Positions 8,592 through 17,183 of a DNA stretch of 38,038 nt are shown piece after piece. The number at the start of each line of letters is the position of its first letter. The first letter of the stretch is position 1. Made by a program: the position numbers and the translations under genes. Where the stretch lies: positions 1 to 38,038 of the forward strand of contig JACOTZ010000065.1 of NCBI GenBank assembly GCA_016178155.1. The letters run 5' to 3'. Below the pieces are notes generated by a model. The model was not told where the DNA came from. It ran no database searches and saw only the letters and a list, made by a program, of their open reading frames with translations. This DNA is from Acidobacteriota bacterium (lineage in GTDB: Bacteria > Acidobacteriota > Terriglobia > Bryobacterales > Bryobacteraceae).

Positions 8592-11500
8592 TCAGAAACT
8601 GAAGCGCAGGCCGAAGCGAAACACGCGCTCGTCGATTCCGTCGCGGCCGGTATTCGCAATGCCGGTGATCTCGGTATAGCCGCCGAGACTGCGGATGGTG
8701 CCATCGGGATTGAGCTGCAGATTCGAAACGTTGGCGCCGGGATTGGCGAAGTGCGGCGTATTCGTGAGATTGAAGGCGTCGGCGCGAAACTGCATTCGCA
8801 ATCGCTCGCCCAAGGGAAACTCGCGGAAGACGCCGAGATCCAGGTTGACGAGGCCGGGTCCGCGCAAGATCCGGAAGCCAGCGGTGCCGAAGCGCGGCTC
8901 CGTTACCGGGATGAAGGCGAACGGATCGAAGTACGACTGGCCGCGGCCGGCGCCGCCCGGAATCTCTACTTTGCTCTTGACCAGGTCGGCCCGCTGCGTG
9001 TTCCCGGGCGCATCGAGGGATGTGCCCGAAGAGGTCACGTTGAAGGGTGTTCCCGAACTGGCGCTGAAGAGCGCGTTCAACTGCCACCCGCCGGCGAGCG
9101 CGGACGCCAACCCGCCTTGATTGAGCCAGTGCTTGCCCCGGCCGAACGGGAGCTCGGCGACGGATACGATCTCGAAGTTGTGCGGCGTATCGAATCCCGA
9201 TACCGAGCGGTTCAGATGATAGAACTCGGGCAAGTGGATGGCAGGCAGGCCGTCGCTGTGATCGTTGCAGCAGATGCCGGTCGACTTTGACCACGTGTAG
9301 GAAACCGCCAGGTGTAGTCCCTGAGAAAAGCGGCGCTCGAGGCTGGTCTGGAGGCTGTCATAATGCGTGTTGCCGACGGGCGCGACCAGCCGGGTTTCCG
9401 CGGTCCTGCGAAAGCGCTGGTTCAGAGGTCTGCTGGGATTGCCACCGCCCGGCCTGCCGGCATTCAGCTCCCGGAAGCCGAGCTGGTTGATCTGGCGCGT
9501 CGCGACGTACCCCGCCTGTCCGGTGAATCCCCATCCGAGCTGTTTCTGCAGAGTAAAGTTCCAGGACTGGATGTAGCCGCGCCGGAACTTCTCCTCGAGC
9601 ACGTTCGCCGCATACGTGCCGGCAATATCGATAATGCCGTCGCCGAGATCCGGGGCGGTCACGGCCGGAATCCCGTTGCGCAGCAGACCCGCCGGCTGCA
9701 ACGCGTTCGGCCCGGTGAGATTCAGGACCACGAGCAGCGGGTAGTTGGTTCGCATGGGACGGATCAGGCTATAGGGATCGTTGGTGATGCCGTAGCCGGC
9801 GCGCACGACGAAAGTATCCGTGGCCCGCCAGGCGATTCCCATCCGGGGAGCGAACAGGCGCTTGCTTTCTTCGACGCCGCAGTCCAGCGGGACGACGCCC
9901 ACGCCGCAGACGCGCATCTTGTTCAGATTCGGATCATAGTTCTCGATGCCGCGATCGACGCGGCGAGGCACGGGAAAGTACTCCCACCGCAGCCCCAGCG
10001 AGAAGCTGACCCGGCGGCTGACCTGCCACTGGTCGCGCACGTAGAGGCTCTGCAGCGAACCGCGCAGCGTATATTCCTCAGGAACCTGGAACGTCTTGCC
10101 GATACCGGTTGGAAGGCCCAGGAGAAAGGCGGCAAAACTGTTGAACTGATTGGGGGCGGGGCCACCCCGGGTGGTGGTGGGTCCGCCGGCAAACGTGAAC
10201 CCGCCGGAAGGGCCGTGCATGGCGCCGACGAACTCCGCCTGCGTGTGATTCAGGTGCTGGCGCGCGATGTCGGCACCGAAGCGGAGATTGTGGCCGCCGC
10301 GGATCCAGTTCGCATTGGCCACGTATTGAAAGCGCGGATCCCGGTTATAGAACGGACGGGAAGAATTGCGCGAGGCACCCATGATCGTGTAGTTGCTCAC
10401 GTTAAAGCGTGGCCATCCGCTTTCGAAGTGGCGGGTTCCGTTCGTGCCCGGAATGCCGAGGACGTCCCGGCCCATGTTCTTTCCCAGACCGGGCTCCTCC
10501 GAGTTCGCGTCGTAGGCGGTGTATCCGAAGTTGCCGTCGACGATGAACTGCGGCGTGAACACGTAAGTCACACCGACCGCGGCGTTCCCCGTGGTGCCGA
10601 ATGCAGGCCCGGCGGCGACGGCGGCGGCCGAGACCGAATCGCCCACCAGCTCGCCCAGCATGCCCGTGGAAAACATGGAATGATCGACGATGCCGCCGCG
10701 CCCGAACATCGTGAACTTGTCGGTTGCGTTCCAGGTGAGTTTGGCATCGATCTTGTGCTGATCGAGCTGGAACGGGCCGCCGGCGAACAGATTTGCGCTC
10801 AAAGAGTCGGGAAACGTCGGCTGGGGCAGAAAACTCATGATGTTGAGCGCAATCGGCTCAAAGCGGGAAGACGGCACGATGTTTTCCGCAAACGGGGCGC
10901 GGCCGGCGCCGCTCGCGTCGCCGCTGGTGGGATCATAGACCGGGCGAGTCGAAGCGGACATATCTCCACGACGGATCGCAGCCGTCGGAACCGTGGCCAG
11001 GCGCGAGGCGAACTGCCGGTCGTAAGTCCCTTCATAGCTGGCGAAGTAAAACAGGCGGCTCCTAACGATCGGACCGCCCACTGTGCCGCCGAACTGGTTG
11101 AAAATCGCTTTGGGGTTTCGTTCCCCCGCAGGCTGGAAGAAGGGCTTCGCCTTGGTCCGGTTGTTGTTGTGAAACCAGAAGGCCGAGCCATGCAGCTCGT
11201 TCGTTCCGCTCTTGATCTGCACGTTCACGGCCGCACCGCCGGCGAGGCCATGCTCGGCATCGAAGGAATTGGTCACGACGTTGACGTTTTCGATGGATTC
11301 CAACGCCGGCGTGTAACCGGGATTGTGCGGCAGCCAGATCTGGTTGACACCCGCGCCTTCGATCCGGATATTGTTCGAGCTGCGGCTCGTCCCGTTCACG
11401 TTGTAGATCGGCGTCCGGGAAGGATCGACGGAGGGGCCGTTGCCGTTCCGGGGAGGAGTGAAGCCGGGAATGGTCCGCAATACCTGCAAGTAATTGCGGC

Positions 11501-11957
11501 CCGGAGGCAAGGGGACATTCTCCAGTACTTTGGCGGATACCTCCGCGCGCACCTCCGCACGCTCGGTCTGGAGCGCGGACGCGGAGGCCGACACCTGGAC
11601 CTGTTCGGCGACGGCGCTCACCTGCAGGACAGCATCCACGCGCGTGACGGCGTTGACGGCAACCGCCACATCACGCCGGACGAAGGTTGTGAAACCGGGC
11701 TTGCTCACCTGGACTTCATAGGCGCCGCCGGGGACGGTGGGGAATTGAAACACGCCGGCCAAGTTTGTGGTGGTTTGCCGGCGCAGCCCGGTCGCCTCCT
11801 GGGTGATGCTGACGGTGGCATCGGGTACACTGCCTCCGGTCGCATCGGCTACGTTGCCGACAATCGAGCCGTATAGCACTTGTGCGGAAGCCGCCCCAGG
11901 CATCGACAACACGGCCAGCGCGCCGGTCAAAATGGGAATGCTCCTTCTCAGCCGCAT
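8592..11957 (-). CDS. TonB-dependent receptor, Oar-like, with carboxypeptidase-regulatory-like domain
   Basis: Complete 1121-residue outer-membrane receptor, the usual size for the family. A signal peptide spans residues 1-26 (ending AASAQ). The regulatory-like Ig domain follows (about 28-120: GSIVGNVADATGGSVPDATV, GVFQFPTVPGGAYEVQVSKPGF). Then come a plug (IRIEGAGVNQIWLP, SGTNELHGSAFWFHNNN) and a long barrel that ends in alternating strands and a terminal Phe (RFGLRFSF), the signal for barrel insertion. GGAGGGG sits 4 nt before the ATG and an extended -10 lies just upstream. The ligand is unknown; proximity to sugar oxidoreductases hints at saccharide or plant-polymer uptake, which is inference only. 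It differs clearly from the truncated receptor at the left edge. Confidence 0.95.
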   Translation of the reverse strand: MRLRRSIPILTGALAVLSMPGAASAQVLYGSIVGNVADATGGSVPDATVSITQEATGLRRQTTTNLAGVFQFPTVPGGAYEVQVSKPGFTTFVRRDVAVAVNAVTRVDAVLQVSAVAEQVQVSASASALQTERAEVRAEVSAKVLENVPLPPGRNYLQVLRTIPGFTPPRNGNGPSVDPSRTPIYNVNGTSRSSNNIRIEGAGVNQIWLPHNPGYTPALESIENVNVVTNSFDAEHGLAGGAAVNVQIKSGTNELHGSAFWFHNNNRTKAKPFFQPAGERNPKAIFNQFGGTVGGPIVRSRLFYFASYEGTYDRQFASRLATVPTAAIRRGDMSASTRPVYDPTSGDASGAGRAPFAENIVPSSRFEPIALNIMSFLPQPTFPDSLSANLFAGGPFQLDQHKIDAKLTWNATDKFTMFGRGGIVDHSMFSTGMLGELVGDSVSAAAVAAGPAFGTTGNAAVGVTYVFTPQFIVDGNFGYTAYDANSEEPGLGKNMGRDVLGIPGTNGTRHFESGWPRFNVSNYTIMGASRNSSRPFYNRDPRFQYVANANWIRGGHNLRFGADIARQHLNHTQAEFVGAMHGPSGGFTFAGGPTTTRGGPAPNQFNSFAAFLLGLPTGIGKTFQVPEEYTLRGSLQSLYVRDQWQVSRRVSFSLGLRWEYFPVPRRVDRGIENYDPNLNKMRVCGVGVVPLDCGVEESKRLFAPRMGIAWRATDTFVVRAGYGITNDPYSLIRPMRTNYPLLVVLNLTGPNALQPAGLLRNGIPAVTAPDLGDGIIDIAGTYAANVLEEKFRRGYIQSWNFTLQKQLGWGFTGQAGYVATRQINQLGFRELNAGRPGGGNPSRPLNQRFRRTAETRLVAPVGNTHYDSLQTSLERRFSQGLHLAVSYTWSKSTGICCNDHSDGLPAIHLPEFYHLNRSVSGFDTPHNFEIVSVAELPFGRGKHWLNQGGLASALAGGWQLNALFSASSGTPFNVTSSGTSLDAPGNTQRADLVKSKVEIPGGAGRGQSYFDPFAFIPVTEPRFGTAGFRILRGPGLVNLDLGVFREFPLGERLRMQFRADAFNLTNTPHFANPGANVSNLQLNPDGTIRSLGGYTEITGIANTGRDGIDERVFRFGLRFSF

Positions 11958-11981
11958 AACCCCTCCAGGTTGATTGGGAGA

Positions 11982-11990
11982 ATCATAGCA
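11982..11990 (-). promoter_or_regulatory. Extended -10 promoter of the TonB receptor gene
   Basis: On the minus strand TGCTATGAT, an extended -10 (TGn plus a 5/6 match to TATAAT). It predicts a short leader of about 18 nt that includes the GGAGGGG ribosome site. No clear -35 is present, as expected for extended -10 promoters. Confidence 0.5.
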
Positions 11991-12133
11991 ATTCGCGGCG
12001 AACCGTGGATCGGCCGGCTCACCGCGTTCTCATCAGCGCCCGCCGGGCGTTTGCGGAAGGGCCGCGGCGGTGCTTGCGCTCAGCCGCAGGAGACTCTGTA
12101 GGACGATATGCGTGGTGTCTCGCTTGACGCGGT

Positions 12134-13192
12134 TTATGACCCGGCGGTCGGAATCGCAGCCGTCAACGGAACCGCCGCGCCCGTCGTGAGCGAACGCTGC
12201 GCCTCGAGGCACAGCACGACGGCCCGGCGCGCCTCTTCCGGCGTGATGGGCAGTCCACGGCCGTTCCGCACGGCGTCGGCGAAGGCAGCGATCTCCTCGC
12301 GCAGCTCGAACAATTCGCCCGGCGTGGCCGCGACCTCCAAGTCCTTGAGCCCTGACCCGTCCGAAGTCTGCAGCGAGTAGCTCGGGCGTTCCGAGCGATC
12401 GAGCTCGGCATGCCACTCGGCGCGCAGCATGGCCCCCGAGCCGAAGACCTTGATGCTCAGGTGGTGCTCGACCGCCGCGAGTGACTGAGAAATCACGGCG
12501 TAAGCCCCATCCCGATAGCTGACGACAGCGGTGAAGTTGTCGTTCATCTCGGGATGATATGCCCCGAGCGGATCCGAGCGGTTCCCGCGCGCGTACACTG
12601 CGGCAGGCTCGCCGGAGGAGTCAAGAAACCAGGCGGCGGCATCGAAAAAATGCACCGGCTCCTCGAGCGTCCAGTTTCCCACGCGGCGCGAATCGAAACG
12701 CCAGCCGTCCGACCCCAGGCGGTAGGGGCGGCGCCAGAGGTCGATCAGCACGTAGCGCGGCCGCCCCAGCCCGCCGGAATCGATGATCTCCCGCATTTGG
12801 CGGTACATCGCCGAGAACCGCATCTCGTGGCCGACCAGCAGCAGACACCCGGACCGCCGCGCGCTCTCAATGATGCGGTCGCAGGACGCAATGCTGGTGG
12901 ACATCGGCTTCTCCAGCAGGACATGTCTGCCCGATTCGAGCGAGGCGCAGGCAATCTCCTCGTGCAGGAAGTTGGGCACGACGATATCCACGACATCCAC
13001 TTCGCTCGAGTTCAGCAGTTCACGGAAATCGCGAAAAACGGCGGCGCCGGTTTCCGAGGCGGCCGCCGCGACCGATGTATCGGAAGCAGCGGAGACGGCG
13101 CGCAGCTCGCAACCCGCCGTTTCCTGGATCGCCCGTGCGTGGCATTTGCCCCAGGCGCCGTAGCCGATCAATCCGAACCTGAGCTTTCGCAT
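12134..13192 (-). CDS. Gfo/Idh/MocA family oxidoreductase (cytoplasmic)
   Basis: Predicted NAD(P)-dependent dehydrogenase of sugars, sugar acids or inositols, 352 residues, no signal peptide. The Rossmann motif is GLIGYGAWG (7-15), LLEKP spans 92-96 and H181 sits in the active-site segment EEPVHFFD. Longer in-frame starts exist up to 13234. The ATG at 13192 is preceded by GGGAGGTGG at ideal spacing and begins exactly at the Rossmann strand, so it is preferred. Its start faces that of the MFS transporter across 186 nt, suggesting a shared control region and a transport-plus-oxidation pair for one substrate. Confidence 0.93.
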   Translation of the reverse strand: MRKLRFGLIGYGAWGKCHARAIQETAGCELRAVSAASDTSVAAAASETGAAVFRDFRELLNSSEVDVVDIVVPNFLHEEIACASLESGRHVLLEKPMSTSIASCDRIIESARRSGCLLLVGHEMRFSAMYRQMREIIDSGGLGRPRYVLIDLWRRPYRLGSDGWRFDSRRVGNWTLEEPVHFFDAAAWFLDSSGEPAAVYARGNRSDPLGAYHPEMNDNFTAVVSYRDGAYAVISQSLAAVEHHLSIKVFGSGAMLRAEWHAELDRSERPSYSLQTSDGSGLKDLEVAATPGELFELREEIAAFADAVRNGRGLPITPEEARRAVVLCLEAQRSLTTGAAVPLTAAIPTAGS

Positions 13193-13362
13193 CTTTCCAC
13201 CTCCCTGTTCCGGCCGGCATTGGCTCACTGCCAAGCTTCGAAAAATGGATTGATAAACACGCTCTGACGGCCCCGGATTGCGCGCCTGCTGGGGTGCGCG
13301 TCACAGCCGGGCCGCCGCGGCCTTCTCGATCGTACCGCCTGAAGCACATCCGAGGTGTCTGG

Positions 13363-13368
13363 TATAGT
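13363..13368 (+). promoter_or_regulatory. -10 hexamer close to the MFS transporter start
   Basis: TATAGT (5/6 to TATAAT) followed 10 nt later by the GTG at 13379. No good -35 is visible. If used, the transcript would begin within a few nucleotides of that GTG. Confidence 0.4.
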
Positions 13369-13378
13369 GTGGCGATTC

Positions 13379-14611
13379 GTGAGCAGCCTCTCCGAACTTC
13401 CGCTGCGGCTTCGCTGGCGCATCGTGGCCCTGCTCTCGGCGTCGATCGCGATCAATCTGATGGACCGGCAAGTGCTGTCGGTCGTGGCCCCGCTGATTCG
13501 CGAGCAATTCACGCTCAGCAACACCGAGTACTCGTACATCGTCTTCGCGTTTCAGCTCGGCATGTTCCTGGGCCAGGTTCCGGCCGGACTGCTGATGGAT
13601 TCTTTCGGGGCGCGGGCGGGGCTGGTGCTCATTCTGCTCGCCTGGTCGGCCGCCAACGGGCTGCATGCGCTGGCCGGCGGCCTGGCCGCCTTCGTTGGTC
13701 TTCGATTCCTCATGGGCCTGAGCGAGTGTGGAAACTACACCGGTGGAATCAAGACCATCGCAGGACTGTTTTCGGCCGAGCGGCGGGCTCTCGCCGGGGG
13801 CATTTTCAACGCCGGCGCCCAGATCGGGTCAGTCGTCGCCCCGCCGCTGATCGTGCTGGTCACGGTGCACTTCGGCTGGAGGATGGCATTTGTGATGCCC
13901 AGCCTGCTCGGGCTGTTGTGGATCATGCCGTGGCTGGCTTCGTATCCGCCGCAGGCGCGCGCCGGCGCCGCGGCCCATTCCTCCGCGCCGGGGGACGGGC
14001 TGCGCGTGCTGCTCACGAACCGGCAGGTGGTCGGTCTGCTGCTCCTGCGCGTGTTTTCCGGTCCGCTGGTCAGCTTCTACTGGTACTGGCTCCCGGAATA
14101 CCTCAGGCATGGGCGAGGCATGTCATTCGTCATGATCGGTGCACTGGCGTGGCTGCCCTACGTTTTCGGCAGCCTGGGCAACCTGGCGGGCGGCTTCTTC
14201 TCGGATTATTTGATCCGGCACGGACATACCATGGACCGCGCCCGCAAGCTCGGATTCAGCATCGGCTCGCTGCTCTCGGCTCTGAGCATGCTGCTGCCTC
14301 TGATCCGCAACGATTACGCGGCGGTCGCGACCATCTGCCTGATCGTGTTCGGCAACAACTGGGTGGCTGCGACTTACATCGGCACCGTCGGCGACATTTT
14401 TCCGGAGCGAGTCGTGGGGCGCGTGAATGGGATCGCGGGCGCCGGCGACAGCGGCATGGGCATGGTGACGATGCTGGCCACCGGCATCGTGGTGGACCGG
14501 TTTTCGTACCTTCCCGTGTTTGCCGCCGCCGGTATTCTTCCTCTTCTGGCGCTGGCCAGCATCTTCCTCGTGGTGCGCAGGATCGAGCCGGTGAAGTTGG
14601 AGGGCGCCTGA
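13379..14611 (+). CDS. Major facilitator superfamily transporter, hexuronate/anion:cation symporter-like
   Basis: Inner-membrane transporter with about 12 helices, 410 residues from the chosen GTG. The first loops carry the anion:cation symporter style motif NLMDRQVLSVVAPLIREQF and later GLSECGNYTGGIKTI, which resembles the ExuT/GudP group for hexuronates and sugar acids. The frame is also open from GTGs at 13355 and 13367. The hydrophobic protein begins only at LRWRIVALL, and a TATAGT just before 13379 would place the two earlier starts in or before the promoter. The neighbouring divergent Gfo/Idh gene supports a sugar or sugar-acid substrate. Exact substrate not assignable. Confidence 0.88.
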   Translation: MSSLSELPLRLRWRIVALLSASIAINLMDRQVLSVVAPLIREQFTLSNTEYSYIVFAFQLGMFLGQVPAGLLMDSFGARAGLVLILLAWSAANGLHALAGGLAAFVGLRFLMGLSECGNYTGGIKTIAGLFSAERRALAGGIFNAGAQIGSVVAPPLIVLVTVHFGWRMAFVMPSLLGLLWIMPWLASYPPQARAGAAAHSSAPGDGLRVLLTNRQVVGLLLLRVFSGPLVSFYWYWLPEYLRHGRGMSFVMIGALAWLPYVFGSLGNLAGGFFSDYLIRHGHTMDRARKLGFSIGSLLSALSMLLPLIRNDYAAVATICLIVFGNNWVAATYIGTVGDIFPERVVGRVNGIAGAGDSGMGMVTMLATGIVVDRFSYLPVFAAAGILPLLALASIFLVVRRIEPVKLEGA

Positions 14612-14707
14612 GTCACCTCGCGCCAATTAAGTTGGCCCAAGTTCCTCAGCGAACATAGAATCCGGTGTCCCTCAAACACTCACCGCTAGCCGTCCGCCAG
14701 GCCACGG

Positions 14708-15061
14708 CTAGCTGAGCCCCAATTCAAGCGCGGCCCGCCGCAGCCGTTTGTCCAGAGTCCAGAACCGGCATCGAGACAGCAGCGCTGAGGCGAGTAGATG
14801 CATGTCGATCCACCCCAGGCCCCGGCCCCACAACCTGTGATCTTCGATCAGACGCAACACCTCCGCATTCGATGCCAGATTTGCCGAGGGCAGGGCATGC
14901 ACATGGGCCAGGATCTTCTCGCGGTCTTTCAGGTTGCCGCAAGCCAGCTCGCCCGCAACAAAAGGATGCATCAAAATCAGGCCTTCTAAAAGCAGTTCGG
15001 CGAGACCCGGCTGGCTTCGGCGAAAGTGCCAGATCCACACAGACGTGTCGGCAAGCACCAT
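14708..15061 (-). CDS. vapC: PIN-domain ribonuclease toxin, VapC family
   Basis: A 117-residue PIN domain, a Mg-dependent endoribonuclease that blocks translation when released from its antitoxin. The acidic residues are present: D5 in VLADTSVWI, E38 in VAGELACG, D86 in GWIDMHLL and D104 in WTLDKRL, so it looks active. Its ATG overlaps the antitoxin stop codon by one base (TGATG), which gives translational coupling. Type and arrangement are those of a type II vapBC module. Confidence 0.93.
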   Translation of the reverse strand: MVLADTSVWIWHFRRSQPGLAELLLEGLILMHPFVAGELACGNLKDREKILAHVHALPSANLASNAEVLRLIEDHRLWGRGLGWIDMHLLASALLSRCRFWTLDKRLRRAALELGLS

Positions 15062-15252
15062 CAGGCAGGCCGCCGTCGTGGAATCTCGGACAGCTTGGGC
15101 TGCGTTCCGCCAAGCGCAGCAAGGCGTTTGCCGGCCTCACAAGCGATCAGCGCCTCCAGGCCGGCCCGCACCAACGCTGTTTTTTCCTGGATCCCAGTGA
15201 GCTGCCTGGCGCGTTCGAGCAAGCGCTCATCGATGATCAACGTCGTTCGCAT
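15061..15252 (-). CDS. vapB: Ribbon-helix-helix antitoxin, VapB family
   Basis: A 63-residue protein starting MRTTLIIDERLLERAR, the typical beta-strand plus helix of DUF2191-type VapB antitoxins. The proline/arginine-rich C-terminus (SEIPRRRPA) is likely to be the toxin-binding tail. An upstream in-frame start at 15303 would add residues unlike the family, so the ATG at 15252 is preferred. It overlaps the operator repeats at its first base, so the mRNA leader must be very short. Confidence 0.88.
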   Translation of the reverse strand: MRTTLIIDERLLERARQLTGIQEKTALVRAGLEALIACEAGKRLAALGGTQPKLSEIPRRRPA

Positions 15253-15288
15253 ATGCACTAGTATGCATGATCTATGCATACGCCTCAA
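15252..15288 (-). promoter_or_regulatory. vapBC promoter and operator: three TATGCA repeats
   Basis: TATGCA occurs at 15252-15257, 15262-15267 and 15273-15278, i.e. spaced 10 and 11 bp on one face of the helix. The second lies in ATGCAT and the third in the palindrome TATGCATA. On the minus strand a TTGAGG (15283-15288) and CATACT (15260-15265) are 17 bp apart and form a plausible sigma-70 promoter overlapped by the repeats. This fits autorepression by a ribbon-helix-helix dimer array. The start codon lies 7 nt after the -10. Confidence 0.65.
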
Positions 15289-15350
15289 AGGAGCAACAAT
15301 CACCTCGCACGCGGATGCATCCTGTGAGGCCCGTCCTTCGCCGGCCCCCG

Positions 15351-17183
15351 CTACTTCTGCTCGAACAGGGCCGGCCGGTCGACGCGTTCGCCTTTGAAGA
15401 AGACCATGGAGATCCGCTCTGTGGCGGAGATGTCCTGGAGCGGATTGCCGTCCACCAGCAGCAGGCTGGCGTCGTAACCGGGGCGGATGAGGCCGATCCG
15501 ATTGCCTGCCCCCAGCACGCGCGCCGCGCCGGAGGTTGCGGTGACCAGCGCCTCGCCGGCCGGAATTCCGGCGCGCATCCAGAGCTGCAGCTCGCGATGA
15601 ATCGCAGGCCCGTGGACCAGCAGCATGCTGCCGGAAATCGTGCCCGCTGTCAGCGGCACCTTGTGCTTGTGGGCGCGGCCGAGATTCTCGATTGCGACCG
15701 CGAGGTTCGCCCCCGCATCGGACCGCACGCTCTCCAATCCACGATGGGTCAACTCGAGCAGCTTGGGCGGCGCCACCTGCTGGACCAGCGAACGCTCCAA
15801 CAGCTCGCTCTTTCCCTGAGCCAGTTGCTCGCGCGCCTCCTCGGCGGCGAGCGCGGGCATGTAGGCCACGCCGGACCGGGCCATTCGCTCGAATTCTTCG
15901 TCCGCGAGGCCGCGGCTGCCGGTTCCGCGCTGGACGGCGGGAGCGGCCAACACCTCAGCCCCCAGCCACTCGCCCGAGTTGATGCGCCTGCGTGCCTCCT
16001 CAAAGGAATGACCCTCAACGCCCACCGCGGCTGCGCCGCAATACAAATGCGCCGTCAGATTGCGCTGCACCAGCTCGGCCGTATCGATGTTCTTCTCCAC
16101 TATGCCGCCGGCGTCGCTGATCAGCACGTAGGTGTCGATCAGACCGGGCAGCAGCGTTTTGCCGGCGGCCTCGACCGTATCGGCGTCGAGCTTGGCGTTC
16201 TCGGGCGGGGCCCCCTCGAAGATCCGCTCGATCCGCCCTCCACGAATCAGCACTGAGCCGGTTTCAATCACCTGGCCGTCTCCGATGAGGAGGCGCGCGT
16301 CGCGAATGAGCCGCGCGTAGCTCCGGCGCAACTGCCGGTCGAAGCTGCGCGTGCGGTTGATGTTTTCCTTGCTATAGGCCTGCCAGCCGCCCAGCAGCAG
16401 GAAGGGGAGCAGCACGGCGCCGAGCCAGAGCTTCGAAGAGCGTGAGATCTTCTCTTCTTTTTCCCAGCGGAACAGCCTGGTCGCGATAAATGTCCCCACC
16501 GCGGTGGCGGTGACCAGCGCCCCGGCCGCGACCAGATTCTGCAGCATCGACTCGCGCTTCAGCATGATCGCCTGCATGGCGGTGAACAGGTGCGTGGCCG
16601 GCAGAAACTGCGCCACCACCTGCGCCCACACCGGCATCACGCTCAGCGGAATCGTGGCACCGCTGAGGATGAGCATCGGCATATAGAGAAGCTGGATGAG
16701 GATGTTGCTCTCGGCTACCGAGTTGGCGACCGACGCGATGATCAGGCCGATCGAGCGCATCGAGACCGCGCCCAGCGCGATCAGCAGCAGCAGGGATGGC
16801 CAGCGCGCGGGAAAGGGCATGTGGTAGTAGAAATGCGCGATGCTCAGGATGATCATCACCGAGGGCAGGAACAGAACCAGGCCGGTCGCCATCGAGGCCA
16901 CCAGAATCGGCACCGGGCTGATGGGCGCCACCTTGTAGCGCCGCAGGATGTTGGCTTCACGCTCGGCGACGGCGCGGATGCCGGCCCCGTACAGACCGCT
17001 CCCGAGCAGGCCGAACACGAATACCATGGACACGATCTGCGAGATGGTGCCGCTCTGCGCCCCCATCATCTCGCCGAAGCCGAAGAAGAAAATCAGCGGA
17101 AAGATGTAGTTGAAGAAGAGCACCGCCCGCTCGCGCAATGCCAGGTTGAGGTTCACGCGGATCAGCGCAAGATAAGGCTTCAT
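15351..17183 (-). CDS. ABC-2 type permease fused to a degenerate amidohydrolase-like domain
   Basis: A 610-residue two-part protein. Residues 1-240 are an ABC-2 export permease with about six helices, including the conserved AEREANILRRYKVAPIS loop (73-90) and LSGATIPLSVMPVW (173-186). A basic linker and a seventh helix (about 252-269) follow; by the positive-inside rule this puts the rest in the periplasm. Residues 290-610 read as an amidohydrolase/imidazolonepropionase-type fold: DARLLIGDGQ, GKTLLPGLID, then HRELQLWMRAGIPAGEALVTAT and RIGLIRPGYDASLLLVDGNP. The metal-binding HxH expected after GLIDT is Y352-V-L354, and the expected catalytic Asp of AGTD is I516. The domain is therefore probably not a normal metal hydrolase. 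The start overlaps the ATPase stop by 4 nt (ATGA). The reading frame is continuous and no frameshift is needed. Substrate unknown. Confidence 0.88.
   Translation of the reverse strand: MKPYLALIRVNLNLALRERAVLFFNYIFPLIFFFGFGEMMGAQSGTISQIVSMVFVFGLLGSGLYGAGIRAVAEREANILRRYKVAPISPVPILVASMATGLVLFLPSVMIILSIAHFYYHMPFPARWPSLLLLIALGAVSMRSIGLIIASVANSVAESNILIQLLYMPMLILSGATIPLSVMPVWAQVVAQFLPATHLFTAMQAIMLKRESMLQNLVAAGALVTATAVGTFIATRLFRWEKEEKISRSSKLWLGAVLLPFLLLGGWQAYSKENINRTRSFDRQLRRSYARLIRDARLLIGDGQVIETGSVLIRGGRIERIFEGAPPENAKLDADTVEAAGKTLLPGLIDTYVLISDAGGIVEKNIDTAELVQRNLTAHLYCGAAAVGVEGHSFEEARRRINSGEWLGAEVLAAPAVQRGTGSRGLADEEFERMARSGVAYMPALAAEEAREQLAQGKSELLERSLVQQVAPPKLLELTHRGLESVRSDAGANLAVAIENLGRAHKHKVPLTAGTISGSMLLVHGPAIHRELQLWMRAGIPAGEALVTATSGAARVLGAGNRIGLIRPGYDASLLLVDGNPLQDISATERISMVFFKGERVDRPALFEQK

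Noticed and set aside
9363-11876. Long plus-strand open frame of 837 codons opposite the TonB receptor gene
   Set aside because: It is the antisense shadow of a strongly supported receptor gene; its composition is Arg/Gly/Ala-rich with no family motif.
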